Below are positions 1 to 7,154 of a stretch of 24,475 nucleotides of DNA, one piece after another. A program made the position numbers and the translations under genes. Position 1 is the stretch's first letter, and each line of letters begins with the position of its first letter. Source of the DNA: FEB-35 sp050263095 (GTDB taxonomy: Bacteria > Desulfobacterota > Deferrimicrobia > Deferrimicrobiales > Deferrimicrobiaceae); the NCBI GenBank assembly GCA_050263095.1, contig JBLNEW010000072.1:1-24475 (forward strand). The letters are read 5' to 3'. The notes under the pieces were generated by a model. That model made no database searches and was not told where the DNA came from. It saw only the letters and a program-made list of their open reading frames with translations.

Positions 1-734
1 GGGCCGTGGATACTCTAAAGATACCCAAGGACGACGTCGCTCTCGTCTCCGGGATCGGTTGCGCATCGCGGCTTCCCGGGTACGTCGACTTCAACACGCT
101 GCACACGACTCACGGACGCGCCCTTCCCTTCGCGACAGGCCTCAAGATGGCGCGCCCCGACAAGAAGGTAATGGTGGTCAGCGGCGACGGCGACGCCACC
201 GCCATCGGCGGTAACCACTTCATACACGCCTGCCGCCGCAACATCGACATCACGGTCATGGTGTTCAACAACTTCATATACGGCATGACCGGGGGCCAGT
301 ATTCGCCGACGACTCCTTCCGGGCACATGGCCACTACGATGCCTTACGGGAACATCGACCCGTCCTTCAACATCCCCGAGCTGGCGAAAGGGGCCGGCGC
401 GAGCTGGGTCGGGCGGGGGACCGCCTACCACGCGGCGGCGCTCGACAAGCTCATCATCGAGGCGATCCAGCACAAGGGACTGTCGGTCCTGGAGATCATC
501 AACGCATGCCCCACGACCCACGGGCGGCGGAACAAGTTCAAGAGTCCGACCGACCAGCTCCTGTGGATGAAGGACAACGCCCTTCCAATCACGGCGTTCG
601 ACAAGCTCCCGCCGGAGAAGACGGCGGGCAAGTTCCCGACCGGAGTCCTCTTCAAGAAGGAGGCGCCGGAGTACTGCGACACCTATTACGGGCTGGTTGA
701 GAAGCTCAAAGCGCCCAAAGAGGGGAGGGCCTAG
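1..734 (+). CDS. korB: 2-oxoacid:ferredoxin oxidoreductase, beta subunit (5' truncated by window edge)
   Basis: This is the thiamine-diphosphate-binding beta subunit of a 2-oxoacid (probably 2-oxoglutarate):ferredoxin oxidoreductase. The enzyme reversibly converts a 2-oxoacid plus CoA to the acyl-CoA and CO2 while reducing ferredoxin, in the cytoplasm. The reading frame is open to the window edge, so the GTG at position 6 is internal. The N-terminal part, including the expected CPGCGHG-type motif, lies outside. Visible hallmarks are the VSGIGC segment, the GDGD motif (GDGDATAIGGNH) followed about 25 residues later by NNFIYGMTGGQYSPTTP (together the ThDP/Mg site), and the CPTTHGRRN stretch near the end. 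The korC start lies 3 bases after the stop, so the two are co-translated. Assignment to the Kor rather than the Por or Ior branch is inference from the YGMTGGQxSPTTP region and the separate gamma subunit. Confidence 0.9.
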   Translation, partial: AVDTLKIPKDDVALVSGIGCASRLPGYVDFNTLHTTHGRALPFATGLKMARPDKKVMVVSGDGDATAIGGNHFIHACRRNIDITVMVFNNFIYGMTGGQYSPTTPSGHMATTMPYGNIDPSFNIPELAKGAGASWVGRGTAYHAAALDKLIIEAIQHKGLSVLEIINACPTTHGRRNKFKSPTDQLLWMKDNALPITAFDKLPPEKTAGKFPTGVLFKKEAPEYCDTYYGLVEKLKAPKEGRA

Positions 735-737
735 GCG

Positions 738-1283
738 ATGGGCCGATACGAGATCCGCTTTTCAGGGTCCGGGGGCCAGGGCCTTATCCTGGCGGGAGTG
801 ATCTTCGCCGAGGCTGCGACGATCTACGACAAGAAGAACGCGGTCCAGAGCCAGTCGTACGGCCCCGAGGCCCGCGGGGGAGCCTCGAAGTCGGAGGTGA
901 TAATATCCGACAAGACGATCGACTTCCCCAAGGCGACCGCGATCGACCTGCAGCTCTCGCTTACGCAGGAGGCGTGCACCAAATACTACAAGGACGTAAA
1001 GCAGACCGGGACGCTGCTCGTCGACGAGGACTTCGTCAAGGACATCCCGCAGGGCGGCTTCAAGGTGATAAAGCTACCCATCATCCGCACGGCATCGGAG
1101 GAGATAGGCAAGGCTTTCGTCGCCAACATCGTCGCCATCGGGGCGATCGCGGCGATCACCGGCCAGGTGACATACGAGGCGGTGGAGAAGGCCGTCCTGT
1201 CGCGCGTTCCGAAGGGCACGGAGGACCTCAACAAGAAGGCGCTGCTTGCGGGGTACGAGCTGGCCAAGGCGCGGATGAACTAG
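738..1283 (+). CDS. korC: 2-oxoacid:ferredoxin oxidoreductase, gamma subunit
   Basis: This 181-residue gamma subunit partners the upstream beta subunit. In this family it forms the domain that helps bind CoA and hold the complex together. The N-terminus carries the glycine-rich family motif FSGSGGQGLILAG (about residues 8-20). The SYGPEARGGASKSEVIIS block typical of POR_gamma domains follows at about 45-62. Length fits a stand-alone gamma subunit. The ATG start follows the korB stop by 3 bases. Its TAG stop overlaps the GTG start of ndk by one base, which indicates translational coupling. The alpha subunit, and a ferredoxin subunit if present, should lie upstream of the window. Confidence 0.92.
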   Translation: MGRYEIRFSGSGGQGLILAGVIFAEAATIYDKKNAVQSQSYGPEARGGASKSEVIISDKTIDFPKATAIDLQLSLTQEACTKYYKDVKQTGTLLVDEDFVKDIPQGGFKVIKLPIIRTASEEIGKAFVANIVAIGAIAAITGQVTYEAVEKAVLSRVPKGTEDLNKKALLAGYELAKARMN

Positions 1284-1720
1284 TGCGTTCCGCGGGGGCG
1301 AACATCCAGCGCACCCTTTCGATCGTCAAGCCCGACGGCGTGAAGAAGGGGGTCGTGGGCGAGGTGATCCGCCGGTTCGAGAAGGAAGGCATACGGATCG
1401 CCGCGATGAAGATGCTCCATCTCACGAAGAAGCAGGCGGAGGGGTTCTATGCCGTCCATAGGGAGCGGCCGTTCTTCGCGTCGCTTACCGACTTCATGTC
1501 CTCCGGCCCCATCGTGGTGATGGTGCTGGAGGGAAGCGACGTGATTTCAAGGAACCGGACGATAATGGGCGCGACCGATCCCGGGAAGGCCGACAAGGGG
1601 ACGATCCGCGCGGACTTCGCGGGCAGCATAGAGCAGAACATCGTGCACGGCTCCGACGCACCTGAAACAGCGGCAACTGAAATACGTTATTTTTTCGGCG
1701 ATATGGAGATTGTAACGTAA
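1283..1720 (+). CDS. ndk: Nucleoside diphosphate kinase
   Basis: This enzyme transfers the gamma phosphate of ATP to nucleoside diphosphates through a phosphohistidine intermediate and so balances NTP and dNTP pools. The 145-residue protein has the N-terminal RTLSIVKPDGV signature, the RNRTIMGATDP segment, and the active-site NIVHGSD with catalytic His about residue 122. The only plausible start near the conserved N-terminus is the GTG at 1283, which shares one base with the korC stop. It gives nine residues before RTLSI, slightly more than usual. The frame is open further upstream, but that part is shadow of korC. An intrinsic terminator begins 26 bases after the stop, so ndk is the last gene of the kor transcription unit. 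Confidence 0.95.
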   Translation: MRSAGANIQRTLSIVKPDGVKKGVVGEVIRRFEKEGIRIAAMKMLHLTKKQAEGFYAVHRERPFFASLTDFMSSGPIVVMVLEGSDVISRNRTIMGATDPGKADKGTIRADFAGSIEQNIVHGSDAPETAATEIRYFFGDMEIVT

Positions 1721-1746
1721 GGTGTAACATGATCATTAGGGAACAG

Positions 1747-1789
1747 AACCCCGGCCTGCCGGCAAGCGGCGCGCCGGGGTTTTCGTTTC
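1747..1789 (+). terminator. Rho-independent terminator after ndk
   Basis: A perfect 9-bp stem pairs AACCCCGGC (1747-1755) with GCCGGGGTT (1773-1781). The enclosed bases can form a smaller GCCG/CGGC hairpin, and TTTCGTTT follows. It sits directly after ndk and before the rlmN reading frame. This argues that the longer rlmN frame beginning with ATG at 1729, which runs through the hairpin, is not the real start. Confidence 0.82.
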
Positions 1790-1803
1790 CGGCAATTGGT
1801 AAA

Positions 1804-2862
1804 ATGGATGCCATGGGCGATGATCGCACCGACATGAAGGGAATGCCGTTGGCGGAACTCGAGGAGTTTTTTTCCCGCTGGGGAAAGGAGCGATACCGGG
1901 CGCGGCAGGTTTCCCGCTGGATGTACCGGCGCTTCGCGGATGATTTTTCCGCGATGACCGATCTTTCGAAGGATTTCCGCGAGGAGCTTTCAAGGTATTG
2001 CCGCATATCCTCTCCGCCCGTTGAACGGGTGGAGCTCTCCTCGGACGGAGCGGAGAAGTACATGTTCCGCCTCGAGGACGGGGAGACGGTCGAAAGCGTT
2101 CTCATTCCCGATGAGGACCGCAGGACCTTGTGCATCTCATCCCAGGCCGGTTGCGCCCTCAAGTGCGTTTTCTGCGCGACCGGCGCCGCGGGATTCCGAA
2201 GGAACATGACGTCCGCAGAGCTCGTCCACCAGGTCTGCTTCGCGGCGAAGCGCCTCTCGCAAAAGGGAGAGCGGCTGACCAACGTCGTATTCATGGGAAT
2301 GGGGGAGCCGCTGGAAAATCCCCGCGAAGTCTCGCGGGCGGTCTCGGTCCTCCTGTCGCAGTTCGGGTTCGGCCTGTCGGGCAAGCGCGTGACGGTCTCC
2401 ACGGCCGGGGTGGTCCCGGCGATGCTGGCGATGGCGAAGGAGTTCCCCGTGAGCTTCGCCGTGTCCGTCAATGCGCCCAATGACGGACTCCGGTCGAGGC
2501 TGATGCCGATAAACAGGAAATACCCGCTCAAGGACCTGGTCGCCGCGATGAAAGCGATCCCGCTGCAAAGCGGCCGGAAGGTTACCGCGGAGTACGTGTT
2601 GCTCGCCGGGGAAAACGATTCGGAAAAGGACGCCCGCGACCTCGCGCGCATTCTCAAGGGCGCGAGGGTCAAGGTCAACCTGATCCCCTACAATGCGCAC
2701 GAGTACTGCGAATTCGATTCTCCGTCCCGGGAGACCGCGGACCGGTTCCGGGAAGTCCTGATCGAAGGCGGGATCCAGGCGATCACGCGGGAACGCCGCG
2801 GCGCCGACATACGGGCGGCCTGCGGGCAGCTTGCGCGGCGCGTCCCGCTAAATAGGCCTTGA
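1804..2862 (+). CDS. rlmN: 23S rRNA (adenine2503-C2)/tRNA A37 methyltransferase, radical SAM
   Basis: This enzyme methylates C2 of A2503 in 23S rRNA and, in many bacteria, A37 of some tRNAs, using radical SAM chemistry and a methyl-cysteine intermediate. From the chosen start, the radical-SAM cluster cysteines are C117, C121 and C124 (GCALKCVFC). MGMGEPL lies at 164-170 and the catalytic C-terminal cysteine is about C340 in ADIRAACGQL. Length (352 residues) fits. The N-terminus is uncertain. The ATG at 1729 would read through a terminator hairpin, so I prefer 1804; 1813 and 1837 are in-frame alternatives that also precede the conserved PLAELEEFF. None has a clear ribosome-binding site. TAAAAT at 1800-1805 could be a -10 element. 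Its stop overlaps the TTG at 2859, the first in-frame possible start of mtnP. Confidence 0.93.
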   Translation: MDAMGDDRTDMKGMPLAELEEFFSRWGKERYRARQVSRWMYRRFADDFSAMTDLSKDFREELSRYCRISSPPVERVELSSDGAEKYMFRLEDGETVESVLIPDEDRRTLCISSQAGCALKCVFCATGAAGFRRNMTSAELVHQVCFAAKRLSQKGERLTNVVFMGMGEPLENPREVSRAVSVLLSQFGFGLSGKRVTVSTAGVVPAMLAMAKEFPVSFAVSVNAPNDGLRSRLMPINRKYPLKDLVAAMKAIPLQSGRKVTAEYVLLAGENDSEKDARDLARILKGARVKVNLIPYNAHEYCEFDSPSRETADRFREVLIEGGIQAITRERRGADIRAACGQLARRVPLNRP

Positions 2863-2887
2863 GCCACGGGATGGTTCTTCCTATATT
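2859..2887 (+). promoter_or_regulatory. Candidate sigma-70-type promoter for mtnP
   Basis: TTGAGC (2859-2864) is followed after exactly 17 bases by TATATT (2882-2887), matching the -35 and -10 consensus at 4/6 and 5/6. Transcription would start near 2894, about 28 bases before the mtnP ATG at 2922. It overlaps the last codons of rlmN. No experimental support; judged by hexamers and spacing only. Confidence 0.5.
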
Positions 2888-2921
2888 GGGTAGGCCGGAA
2901 TATTCGAGTCGGAAGGTGGAC

Positions 2922-3779
2922 ATGGGGGACATACTCGGCGTCATCGGTGGATCCGGCCTGTACGGCATGGAGGGCCTTGCGAACGTACGAACCGTTTCCG
3001 TCAAGACCCCCTTCGGGGATCCTTCGGATTCCATAGTTGTGGGGGAGCTGGAGGGGAGGACGCTGGCGTTCCTTCCCCGCCACGGCAGGGGGCACAGGAT
3101 GCTTCCCTCGCAGATAAACTATCGCGCGAACCTGTACGCTCTCAAGAAAATCGGCGTAAAGTGGGTGTTGTCCATCTCTGCCGTGGGGAGCATGAAGGAG
3201 GACATCCGGCCGGGCGATATCGTCGTGGTCGACCAGTTCTTCGACCACACGAAGTTCCGTCCCAACACTTTTTTCGGGGACGGAATCGTCGGACACATCC
3301 CGTTCGCCGATCCCGTATGCCCGAACCTGGCCGATATCGCGTATGCGGCGGCGAAGAAAGTGGTCAGGCGGACGCACCGCGGCGGCACGTATCTGTGCAT
3401 GGAGGGGCCGGCCTTCTCGACCCGCGCGGAATCCAGGATATACAGGAAGTGGGGCATCGACGTGATCGGGATGACGAACATGCCCGAGGCGAAGCTGGCC
3501 CGGGAGGCCGAGCTCTGCTACGCGACCCTGGCCCTGGCCACCGATTACGACTGCTGGCACGAAACCGAGCAGGACGTTTCGATCGAATCCGTCCTCGCCA
3601 TAATCCGCAAGAACGTGGAAAACTCGAAGCGGATCGTCCGCGAGGTCGCCAGGCGCATTCCGGGGAAAATATCCTGCGGGTGCGGCGAAATCCTCAAGTA
3701 CGCGGTGATCACCGACCGAAAGCGGATCCCCGCGGCGAAAAGAAGGAGTCTCTCGTTGCTTATAGGAAAGTACCTATGA
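2922..3779 (+). CDS. mtnP: S-methyl-5'-thioadenosine phosphorylase (PNP/MTAP family 2)
   Basis: This enzyme cleaves methylthioadenosine with phosphate to adenine and methylthioribose-1-phosphate, recycling the by-product of polyamine synthesis and radical SAM chemistry. Motifs are VIGGSGLY at the N-terminus, PRHGRGH (phosphate site), SAVGSM, MEGPAFSTRAES (from about residue 160) and TDYDCW at 207-212. The frame opens at a TTG at 2859, but ATG 2922 is chosen. It begins MGDILGVIGGSGLY, as in the family, and has GGAAGG (2911-2916) just upstream. It also gives the usual length of 285 residues. A GTG at 2916 is a close alternative. The stop overlaps the start of the TPR lipoprotein in an ATGA arrangement. 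Specificity for methylthioadenosine rather than inosine or guanosine is inferred from the motif set. Confidence 0.92.
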   Translation: MGDILGVIGGSGLYGMEGLANVRTVSVKTPFGDPSDSIVVGELEGRTLAFLPRHGRGHRMLPSQINYRANLYALKKIGVKWVLSISAVGSMKEDIRPGDIVVVDQFFDHTKFRPNTFFGDGIVGHIPFADPVCPNLADIAYAAAKKVVRRTHRGGTYLCMEGPAFSTRAESRIYRKWGIDVIGMTNMPEAKLAREAELCYATLALATDYDCWHETEQDVSIESVLAIIRKNVENSKRIVREVARRIPGKISCGCGEILKYAVITDRKRIPAAKRRSLSLLIGKYL

Positions 3780-4540
3780 GGCCCCCTGCCATCCTTGCCC
3801 TGGTGGCGGCGGTGGCGTTGCTGGCTACCGGATGCGCGGGGCCTTCGGCCGAGAAGAAAAAAGAGGCGTCCGCGCGGATGCAGATGGGATTGACGTACCT
3901 GGAGCAGCGGAACACGCCGGCCGCCATGCGGGAGCTTACCGCCGCCTCCGAGCTCGACCCGGAGAATCCGGAGATAGACATGTCGCTCGGTCTTGCGTAC
4001 CAGTCGCGCGGCGACTTGGGGCTGGCGGAGAAGTATCTCAGGAGCGCCGTGCGGAAAAAGCCGGATTACGCCGACGCGCACAACAACCTGGGGATAGTGC
4101 TCAGCCACCTCGGCCGCGGGGACGAGGCGATCCTGGAGTTCGAGGCCGCCGCATCGAACGTCCTGTACCAGACGCCGGAGATGGCGTATTACAACCTGGG
4201 CGAGGAATACCGCCGGCGGAAGGACATCGGGAAGGCGGAGGAGATGTACCGGCGGTCGATCGCGGTGAACGAACGTTTCGCGGACTCCTACATACGGCTT
4301 GCGCACCTCCAGGGCGACCGCGGGCAATGGGCGGAGGCGGCGAGGACGCTGGAGGCATGCGTCGCGCTGTCGCCCGCTTATGCCCCTGCCTGGATGGACC
4401 TCGGGACGGTGTACAGGTATATGGGCCGGCGCGGCAATGCGCTGGAGGCGTTCCGGAGCGTTCTGGCCAATACATCCGACCAGTCCTTGAGGAAGCAGGC
4501 AACCGACAACATCAACGCACTGGAACAGGGAACGAGGTAG
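3776..4540 (+). CDS. TPR-repeat lipoprotein, PilF/PilW-like
   Basis: This 254-residue protein starts with a lipoprotein signal peptide: a short N-terminus, a hydrophobic stretch (AILALVAAVALLATG) and the lipidated cysteine at about residue 20. Tandem tetratricopeptide repeats follow from about residue 33 to 240, with recognisable A-helix patterns (GLAYQSRGDLGLAEKYLRSA, NNLGIVLSHLGRGDEAILEF, YYNLGEEYRRRKDIGKAEEM, WMDLGTVYRYMGRRGNALEAF). It resembles PilF/PilW, which assist assembly of the type IV pilus secretin, but TPR proteins are hard to separate by eye and no other pilus gene is in view. The ATG overlaps the mtnP stop, with AGGAAAG upstream as ribosome-binding site. The RodZ-like gene starts 9 bases after its end, so the pair may act together at the cell envelope. 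Confidence 0.82.
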   Translation: MRPPAILALVAAVALLATGCAGPSAEKKKEASARMQMGLTYLEQRNTPAAMRELTAASELDPENPEIDMSLGLAYQSRGDLGLAEKYLRSAVRKKPDYADAHNNLGIVLSHLGRGDEAILEFEAAASNVLYQTPEMAYYNLGEEYRRRKDIGKAEEMYRRSIAVNERFADSYIRLAHLQGDRGQWAEAARTLEACVALSPAYAPAWMDLGTVYRYMGRRGNALEAFRSVLANTSDQSLRKQATDNINALEQGTR

Positions 4541-4549
4541 CCGGCGACG

Positions 4550-5380
4550 ATGGGCGCTGGGGAAGCGTGGAAGAACGAGCGTGAAGCAAGGGGGATGAGC
4601 CTCGACGAGGCATCTTCCGCGCTCCGCGTCAGCCGAAGGTATTTGAAGGACATAGAGGAGGGAAATTATTCGGGCTGGCCGGAGCGGGTGTTCTCCTCCG
4701 GCTACATCCGGGCCTACGCGAAGCTCCTGTCGCAGGACCCGGAGCCGGTCCTCTCGGAATATTATAATCAGCTGGGGCAGCATACGGTCGAGCAGCCGGC
4801 GCCCCACGTAAAGCCGGAGTGGCTGGAGCGGGAGCGCCAGCGGGGCAGCCGCAGGAATACCTACGCGCTGGCCGCCGCGGTTGTGCTTCTGATCGGCATG
4901 GTCCTCGCCTGGTACGGCACGAGGACCGCCACGCGGCCCTTGCCTGTCCAGCCGCAGGCGGTTCCGGCCCCGTCCCCGGCTCCCGCGCCGGCGGACAACG
5001 CGGCGACAGCGGCGCAGCCTGGGGTGGACAACGCGGCTGCGGCGGCGAAACCGGGCGCAGACAACGCGGCGGTTCAGCAGGCCGTCGCCCCGGCGGTTCC
5101 CCAAGGCTCCGTGGCCTCCATAGGCGGGGTCGGGCCGGTCAAATCGCCGTACCAGCTTTTCATCGAGGCAAGCGAAATGACGTGGATGATGTATACGATG
5201 GACAACGATGCGCCCGTGGATGTCATGCTCTACCCGGGCGACAAGATCAGCATACAGGCGCGCAGGAAGATCCTGCTGAAGCTTGGGAACGCGGGCGGCG
5301 TGGTCGGAACGTTGAACGGGAAACTGCTCCCGCCCTTCGGCTCGCGGGGGCAGGTGAAAGAGATACGGCTTGGCGAATAG
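4550..5380 (+). CDS. RodZ-like HTH membrane protein (HTH_25 / DUF4115)
   Basis: This 276-residue protein has the RodZ layout. A cytoplasmic Cro/CI-like helix-turn-helix (about residues 8-70, including LRVSRRYLKDIEEGNYSGWPERVFSSGYIRAYAKLL) is followed by a basic linker and one membrane segment (about 104-123). An Ala/Pro-rich periplasmic linker (about 130-190) leads to a C-terminal DUF4115 domain (about 198-276). RodZ anchors MreB to the membrane in rod-shaped cells; some relatives act near type IV pili. The linker has three tandem DNAA-headed units of about 11 residues (149-178). MreB genes are not in the window, so a cell-shape role is by family only. The 3' end overlaps the TTG start of recO by 11 bases. 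Confidence 0.85.
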   Translation: MGAGEAWKNEREARGMSLDEASSALRVSRRYLKDIEEGNYSGWPERVFSSGYIRAYAKLLSQDPEPVLSEYYNQLGQHTVEQPAPHVKPEWLERERQRGSRRNTYALAAAVVLLIGMVLAWYGTRTATRPLPVQPQAVPAPSPAPAPADNAATAAQPGVDNAAAAAKPGADNAAVQQAVAPAVPQGSVASIGGVGPVKSPYQLFIEASEMTWMMYTMDNDAPVDVMLYPGDKISIQARRKILLKLGNAGGVVGTLNGKLLPPFGSRGQVKEIRLGE

Positions 5381-6164
5381 CGGCCGGCATCACGGCCCGC
5401 GATCATACCGGTCGGCGCGCGCGTTCCTGGTACGGTCGGTCGACACGGGGGAGACCGACAGGAGGATTTCGTTCTTCACCGAGTCCGACGGCCTTGTCTC
5501 GACGGTAGCGAAGGCGGCGCGCAGGAGCCGGAAGCGGTTCGGCGGAAACCTCCAGAAATACTTCCTCCTGGACGTATCGTGGACCGAGGCCCCGGGGCGG
5601 ATCCCGGTCCTCGAATCCGTTTCCCTCCTAGAGAGCTTCTGGGAAATCGTGACGGATTGGGAGAAGGTCCGCCATGCCGACTACCTTCTCGAACTGGCCT
5701 CGGCGGTATTCCCCCAGCCCGGCCCCAAGCCCAAGGCCTTCGGAGTGCTTCTTTCCGGGATGCGCTCCCTTGCGCATGGAGACCCGCCTCCCGCGCTGGC
5801 GAGGAAATCCGAGGCGGCATTTCTTGCATTCGGCGGGTGGGGCCCGAACTTTTCCGCCTGCCGGCGATGCGGGCAGGCGCTGGGCGCATTGCCGGCGAAG
5901 ATTCATGCACGGTCCGTGCGATTCGTGCTTTCGGAGGGAGGGATACTGTGCGGGAACTGTCCGGGGGGGGGTACGCATATTTCCCTCGGCGCGGTAAAAA
6001 CATGGAAGGCCCTGCAGGCGTCCTCGCCCGAGGTCCTCGCCAGGGTGCGTATAACGGAATCGATTTATGAGGAATTACAGTTTGTTATACCCAGATACCT
6101 CGAGTACTGCTTGGGGAAGCCGCTGCGCAGCCTGGGAAGGCCCCCATCTCCCGGAACCACGTAA
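5370..6164 (+). CDS. recO: DNA repair protein RecO
   Basis: RecO works with RecF and RecR to load RecA on SSB-coated DNA in gap repair. The 264-residue protein has the N-terminal OB-fold pattern (ARAFLVRSVDTGETDRRISFFTESDGLVSTVAKAARRSRKRFGG) and a helical C-terminal domain. Two CxxC pairs (C164/C167 and C194/C197) are likely zinc ligands. The start is a TTG at 5370 inside the end of the RodZ-like gene; no ATG precedes the conserved fold. A run of nine G residues (5963-5971) lies in the second cysteine-pair region. A slip there would change the frame. It is followed by an intergenic region with a likely glyQ promoter. Confidence 0.9.
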   Translation: MANSGRHHGPRSYRSARAFLVRSVDTGETDRRISFFTESDGLVSTVAKAARRSRKRFGGNLQKYFLLDVSWTEAPGRIPVLESVSLLESFWEIVTDWEKVRHADYLLELASAVFPQPGPKPKAFGVLLSGMRSLAHGDPPPALARKSEAAFLAFGGWGPNFSACRRCGQALGALPAKIHARSVRFVLSEGGILCGNCPGGGTHISLGAVKTWKALQASSPEVLARVRITESIYEELQFVIPRYLEYCLGKPLRSLGRPPSPGTT

Positions 6165-6190
6165 ACCCCCTGTATTTATAGTGATTTTTC

Positions 6191-6230
6191 TTGACACCCC
6201 GTTCCGCCGAGTGATATGTAACCCTATCAC
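6191..6230 (+). promoter_or_regulatory. Candidate glyQS promoter with overlapping palindrome
   Basis: A perfect -35 hexamer TTGACA (6191-6196) is followed by only weak -10 candidates (TATGTA 6215-6220 at 18 bases, or GATATG 6213-6218 at 16). Covering that -10 zone is an inverted repeat, GTGATA (6211-6216) and TATCAC (6225-6230), separated by 8 bases. It could be an operator, or a small hairpin at the 5' end of the mRNA. A weak -10 under a palindrome would fit a regulated promoter. The glyQ GTG start at 6251 has GGAGGG at 6241-6246. Confidence 0.45.
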
Positions 6231-6250
6231 TTTCCCAACAGGAGGGAGTT

Positions 6251-7129
6251 GTGCTCTTTCAGGACCTGGTCCTCGCCCTGCAACGCTTCTGGGCGGATAA
6301 AGGGTGCGTCATCCACCAGCCCTACGATATCGAAGTCGGCGCCGGCACCTTCAACCCGGCGACGTTTTTGAGGGCGCTCGGGCCCGAGCCTTGGAACACG
6401 GCGTACGTCGAGCCGTCGCGCAGGCCGACTGACGGCAGGTACGGCGAGAACCCGAACCGCCTGCAGCACTATTATCAGTACCAGGTCATAATGAAGCCCT
6501 GCCCGTACGACTACGTGGAACTGTACCTGGACTCCCTGAGAGCGGTCGGCATCGACCCCCTGAAGCACGATATACGGTTCGTCGAGGACGACTGGGAGTC
6601 CCCGACCCTGGGCGCCTGGGGGCTGGGGTGGGAGGTGTGGCTGGACGGAATGGAGATCACGCAGTTCACCTATTTCCAGCAGTGCGGCGGGATCGACCTG
6701 AAGCCGGTGTCGGGGGAGATAACGTACGGCATCGAGCGGATAGCGATGTACCTGCAGAACGTGGAGAACGTGTTCGACCTGAAGTGGGTGGGAAATGTGA
6801 CCTACGGCGACGTCCACCACAGGGGGGAGGTGGAGTTCTCGAAGTACAACTTCGAGGCGGCCGACATCCCGATGCTGTTTTCGCTGTTCACCATGTACGA
6901 GAAGGAGTGTCTCCAGCTTGTCGACAAGAAGCTCATCCTCCCTGCGTACGATTACTGCCTCAAGTGCTCCCACACGTTCAACATGCTTGACGCCCGCGGT
7001 GCCATATCCGTGACCGAGCGCACATCCTACATCGGCAGGGTCCGCAACCTGGCCAGGCTTTGCGCGGAAGGGTACCTGAAGTCACGGGAGGAGATGGGCT
7101 TTCCCCTCATGAAGAGGTTCACCGCCTGA
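6251..7129 (+). CDS. glyQ: Glycyl-tRNA synthetase, alpha subunit
   Basis: This is the catalytic class II subunit of the bacterial alpha2-beta2 glycyl-tRNA synthetase, which activates glycine and charges tRNA-Gly. The 292-residue protein begins LFQDLVLALQRFWADKGCVIHQPYD and has VEPSRRPTDGRYGENPNRLQHYYQYQVIMKP, characteristic of GlyQ, then GLGWEVWLDGMEITQFTYFQQ and GEITYGIERIAMYLQ. The start is GTG at 6251, 4 bases after a strong GGAGGG site. glyS begins 25 bases after its stop, in the same unit. The short leader has no T-box-like structure. Confidence 0.97.
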   Translation: MLFQDLVLALQRFWADKGCVIHQPYDIEVGAGTFNPATFLRALGPEPWNTAYVEPSRRPTDGRYGENPNRLQHYYQYQVIMKPCPYDYVELYLDSLRAVGIDPLKHDIRFVEDDWESPTLGAWGLGWEVWLDGMEITQFTYFQQCGGIDLKPVSGEITYGIERIAMYLQNVENVFDLKWVGNVTYGDVHHRGEVEFSKYNFEAADIPMLFSLFTMYEKECLQLVDKKLILPAYDYCLKCSHTFNMLDARGAISVTERTSYIGRVRNLARLCAEGYLKSREEMGFPLMKRFTA

Positions 7130-7154
7130 CATTCCGCATTTAAGAAGAGGGAAT

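Noticed and set aside
1494..2678. Minus-strand frame of about 394 codons opposite ndk and rlmN
   Set aside because: It runs across the ndk terminator and is opposite two genes with clear catalytic motifs; composition is shadow-like.
3545..5104. Minus-strand frame of about 519 codons opposite mtnP, the TPR lipoprotein and the RodZ-like gene
   Set aside because: Arg/Val/Pro-rich, no domain, and crosses three convincing plus-strand genes.
6165..6250. Possible T-box or other riboswitch ahead of glyQ
   Set aside because: The leader is only about 30 bases after the likely transcription start and has no specifier stem, T-box sequence or terminator/antiterminator pair.
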